Assembly (NCBI GenBank): GCA_014239005.1
Contig: JABAAA010000053.1
Span: 1 to 7,934, forward strand
Source: Alphaproteobacteria bacterium
GTDB taxonomy: Bacteria; Pseudomonadota; Alphaproteobacteria; JABAAW01
Reading direction: 5' to 3'
Length of the DNA stretch: 7,934 nucleotides
Shown here one piece after another: positions 7,087-7,934 of the stretch. Both the position numbers and the translations under genes were made by a program. Position 1 is the stretch's first letter. Each line of letters starts with the position of its first letter. Under the pieces are notes generated by a model. It searched no databases. It was not told where the DNA came from and was given only the letters and a program-made list of their open reading frames with translations.

Positions 7087-7934
7087 ATGACACTGCTCTG
7101 CCTGCTCTCTCCTGCCAAGCGCATGGAGTATCAACGGGACTTGCCGTTTGCGTGCAAGCAAACCCGTCCCCAGTTCGAACAGGAGGCTTTGCGCATCGCA
7201 AAGGTCTTGAAGCGACTGACGCCAGAGCAGGTGCAGGACTTGATGGGCGTATCAGAAAAACTGGCAGTGCGCACGCATGAACAGTATCAGAGCTTTTCCG
7301 AATACGACGAGCAGGCAAGCAGATCGGCCCTGTTCGCCTTTCATGGCGACACCTACCTCGGACTCAACGCCTACGCTTGGAACGAGAAGAACGTTGAGCG
7401 CGCGCAGACGCGGTTGCGAATCCTCTCAGGGCTTTACGGGCTGTTGCGTCCGCTCGATGCGATCCGTCCCTATCGCTGCGAGATGGGGTTGCGGCTCGAT
7501 GCTCTTGCAGCGCAAGCCTTCGACGGCGCGCCAACGCCTGCGCATTGGTGGCGTGGGCGCGTGCGCCGCGCCTTGCTTGAGGACATCGAGCAAACGGGTG
7601 CACGTTGCCTTGTCAACCTTGCCTCCAAAGAGTACATCGCGGCGGTTGAAAGAATCGACATTCCGCTTGTCGAGGTCGTCTTTGCCGAAGAGCGCGACGG
7701 CATCCAGCGCAGGCTAGGTATGATGGAAAAGCGCATGCGCGGTGCACTTGCAAAGTACATCGTCGAGAACGACATCCGCAGTATCGAAGGGCTTCGCGCC
7801 TTTGGCGAAAGCGGTGATGCGCACGGCTACCGCTTTGCTTCTCATGAGAAGGACAGCGGGAACGATCTTAGCAAGGAAGTTAGCCAGATGCGTTTCGTTC
7901 GATCGGTCCAGGTCCGATCGGTTCAGATCCGATC
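7087..7934 (+). CDS. yaaA: peroxide stress protein YaaA (DUF328 family), 3' end missing
   Basis: Homologue of E. coli YaaA, an OxyR-regulated cytoplasmic protein that limits intracellular free iron and oxidative damage during peroxide stress and has been reported to bind DNA. The frame runs from ATG 7087 to the window edge without a stop (282 complete codons). The N-terminus LLCLLSPAKRMEYQ matches the family's LILISPAKTLDY, which fixes the start. Further hallmarks are LTPEQVQDLMGVSEKLA (44-60), FAFHGDTYLGL (83-93), LRILSGLYGLLRPLDAIRPY (110-129) with RCEMG after it, NLASKEY (177-183) and the late block MRFVR (268-272), which aligns with the LVFKR near the end of E. coli YaaA. Known members are about 250-260 aa, so this protein has reached its usual end and is extended by a repeat-encoded tail (RSVQV, RSVQI, RS...). 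No other gene competes: the overlapping frames are shadows. It follows gdhB by 48 nt. Confidence 0.95.
   Translation, partial: MTLLCLLSPAKRMEYQRDLPFACKQTRPQFEQEALRIAKVLKRLTPEQVQDLMGVSEKLAVRTHEQYQSFSEYDEQASRSALFAFHGDTYLGLNAYAWNEKNVERAQTRLRILSGLYGLLRPLDAIRPYRCEMGLRLDALAAQAFDGAPTPAHWWRGRVRRALLEDIEQTGARCLVNLASKEYIAAVERIDIPLVEVVFAEERDGIQRRLGMMEKRMRGALAKYIVENDIRSIEGLRAFGESGDAHGYRFASHEKDSGNDLSKEVSQMRFVRSVQVRSVQIR
7900..7934 (+). repeat. 15-bp tandem repeat with internal palindromes at the yaaA 3' end, cut by the window edge
   Basis: Two full units of CGATCGGTYCAGRTC (7900-7914, 7915-7929) and the start of a third (7930-7934) run off the edge. In the yaaA frame they encode RSVQ(V/I). Each unit boundary forms the palindrome CCGATCGG or its part, so neighbouring units can fold as CGATCGG-7 nt-CCGATCG (7900-7906 with 7914-7920). 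The total copy number is unknown. Confidence 0.85.

Noticed and set aside
7277..7717. 146-codon + strand frame overlapping yaaA
   Set aside because: It is out of frame with the clear YaaA homology, which runs from 7087 to the window edge.

Overview
The window looks like an ordinary chromosomal stretch of a proteobacterium. The large 180-kDa-class NAD-glutamate dehydrogenase, an AcuI/YhdH-type reductase and YaaA all fit that, and an alphaproteobacterium is plausible but cannot be fixed from this sequence alone. G+C is moderately high by eye. No mobile element, RNA gene, CRISPR array or phage gene is visible. All four genes lie on the + strand and the sequence is almost fully coding.

Layout. 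(1) 1-894: the 3' nine-tenths of an acrylyl-CoA reductase/quinone-oxidoreductase gene (acuI/yhdH), cut by the left edge. (2) 910-1758: a P-loop kinase gene 15 nt downstream with a strong Shine-Dalgarno, probably in the same operon. It resembles an enlarged, divergent shikimate kinase but lacks that family's Gly-rich substrate motif. (3) 1759-2001: a 243-nt gap ending in five tandem copies of a pyrimidine-rich 14/15-bp repeat directly before the next gene. (4) 2002-7038: a complete 1678-residue NAD-dependent glutamate dehydrogenase (gdhB). (5) 7087-7934: yaaA (peroxide-stress protein, DUF328 family), cut by the right edge. It is open to the end of the window and so has no visible stop.

Functionally this is a metabolic and housekeeping neighbourhood: acrylyl-CoA or other enone reduction, glutamate catabolism to 2-oxoglutarate, and peroxide/iron stress protection. 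No shared pathway is evident, and a common transcript is supported only by co-orientation and short gaps (15 nt and 48 nt).

The most notable signal is a series of short tandem duplications with unit lengths divisible by three (9, 12, 12, 15, 15 bp). They sit in variable loops, in linkers, at the extreme C-terminus of YaaA, or just upstream of gdhB. A second signal is a swing from G-rich to C-rich on the coding strand between acuI and the start of gdhB. I see no convincing case for a wholly new multi-gene system here. The kinase and the gdhB leader repeats are the best candidates for something undescribed.
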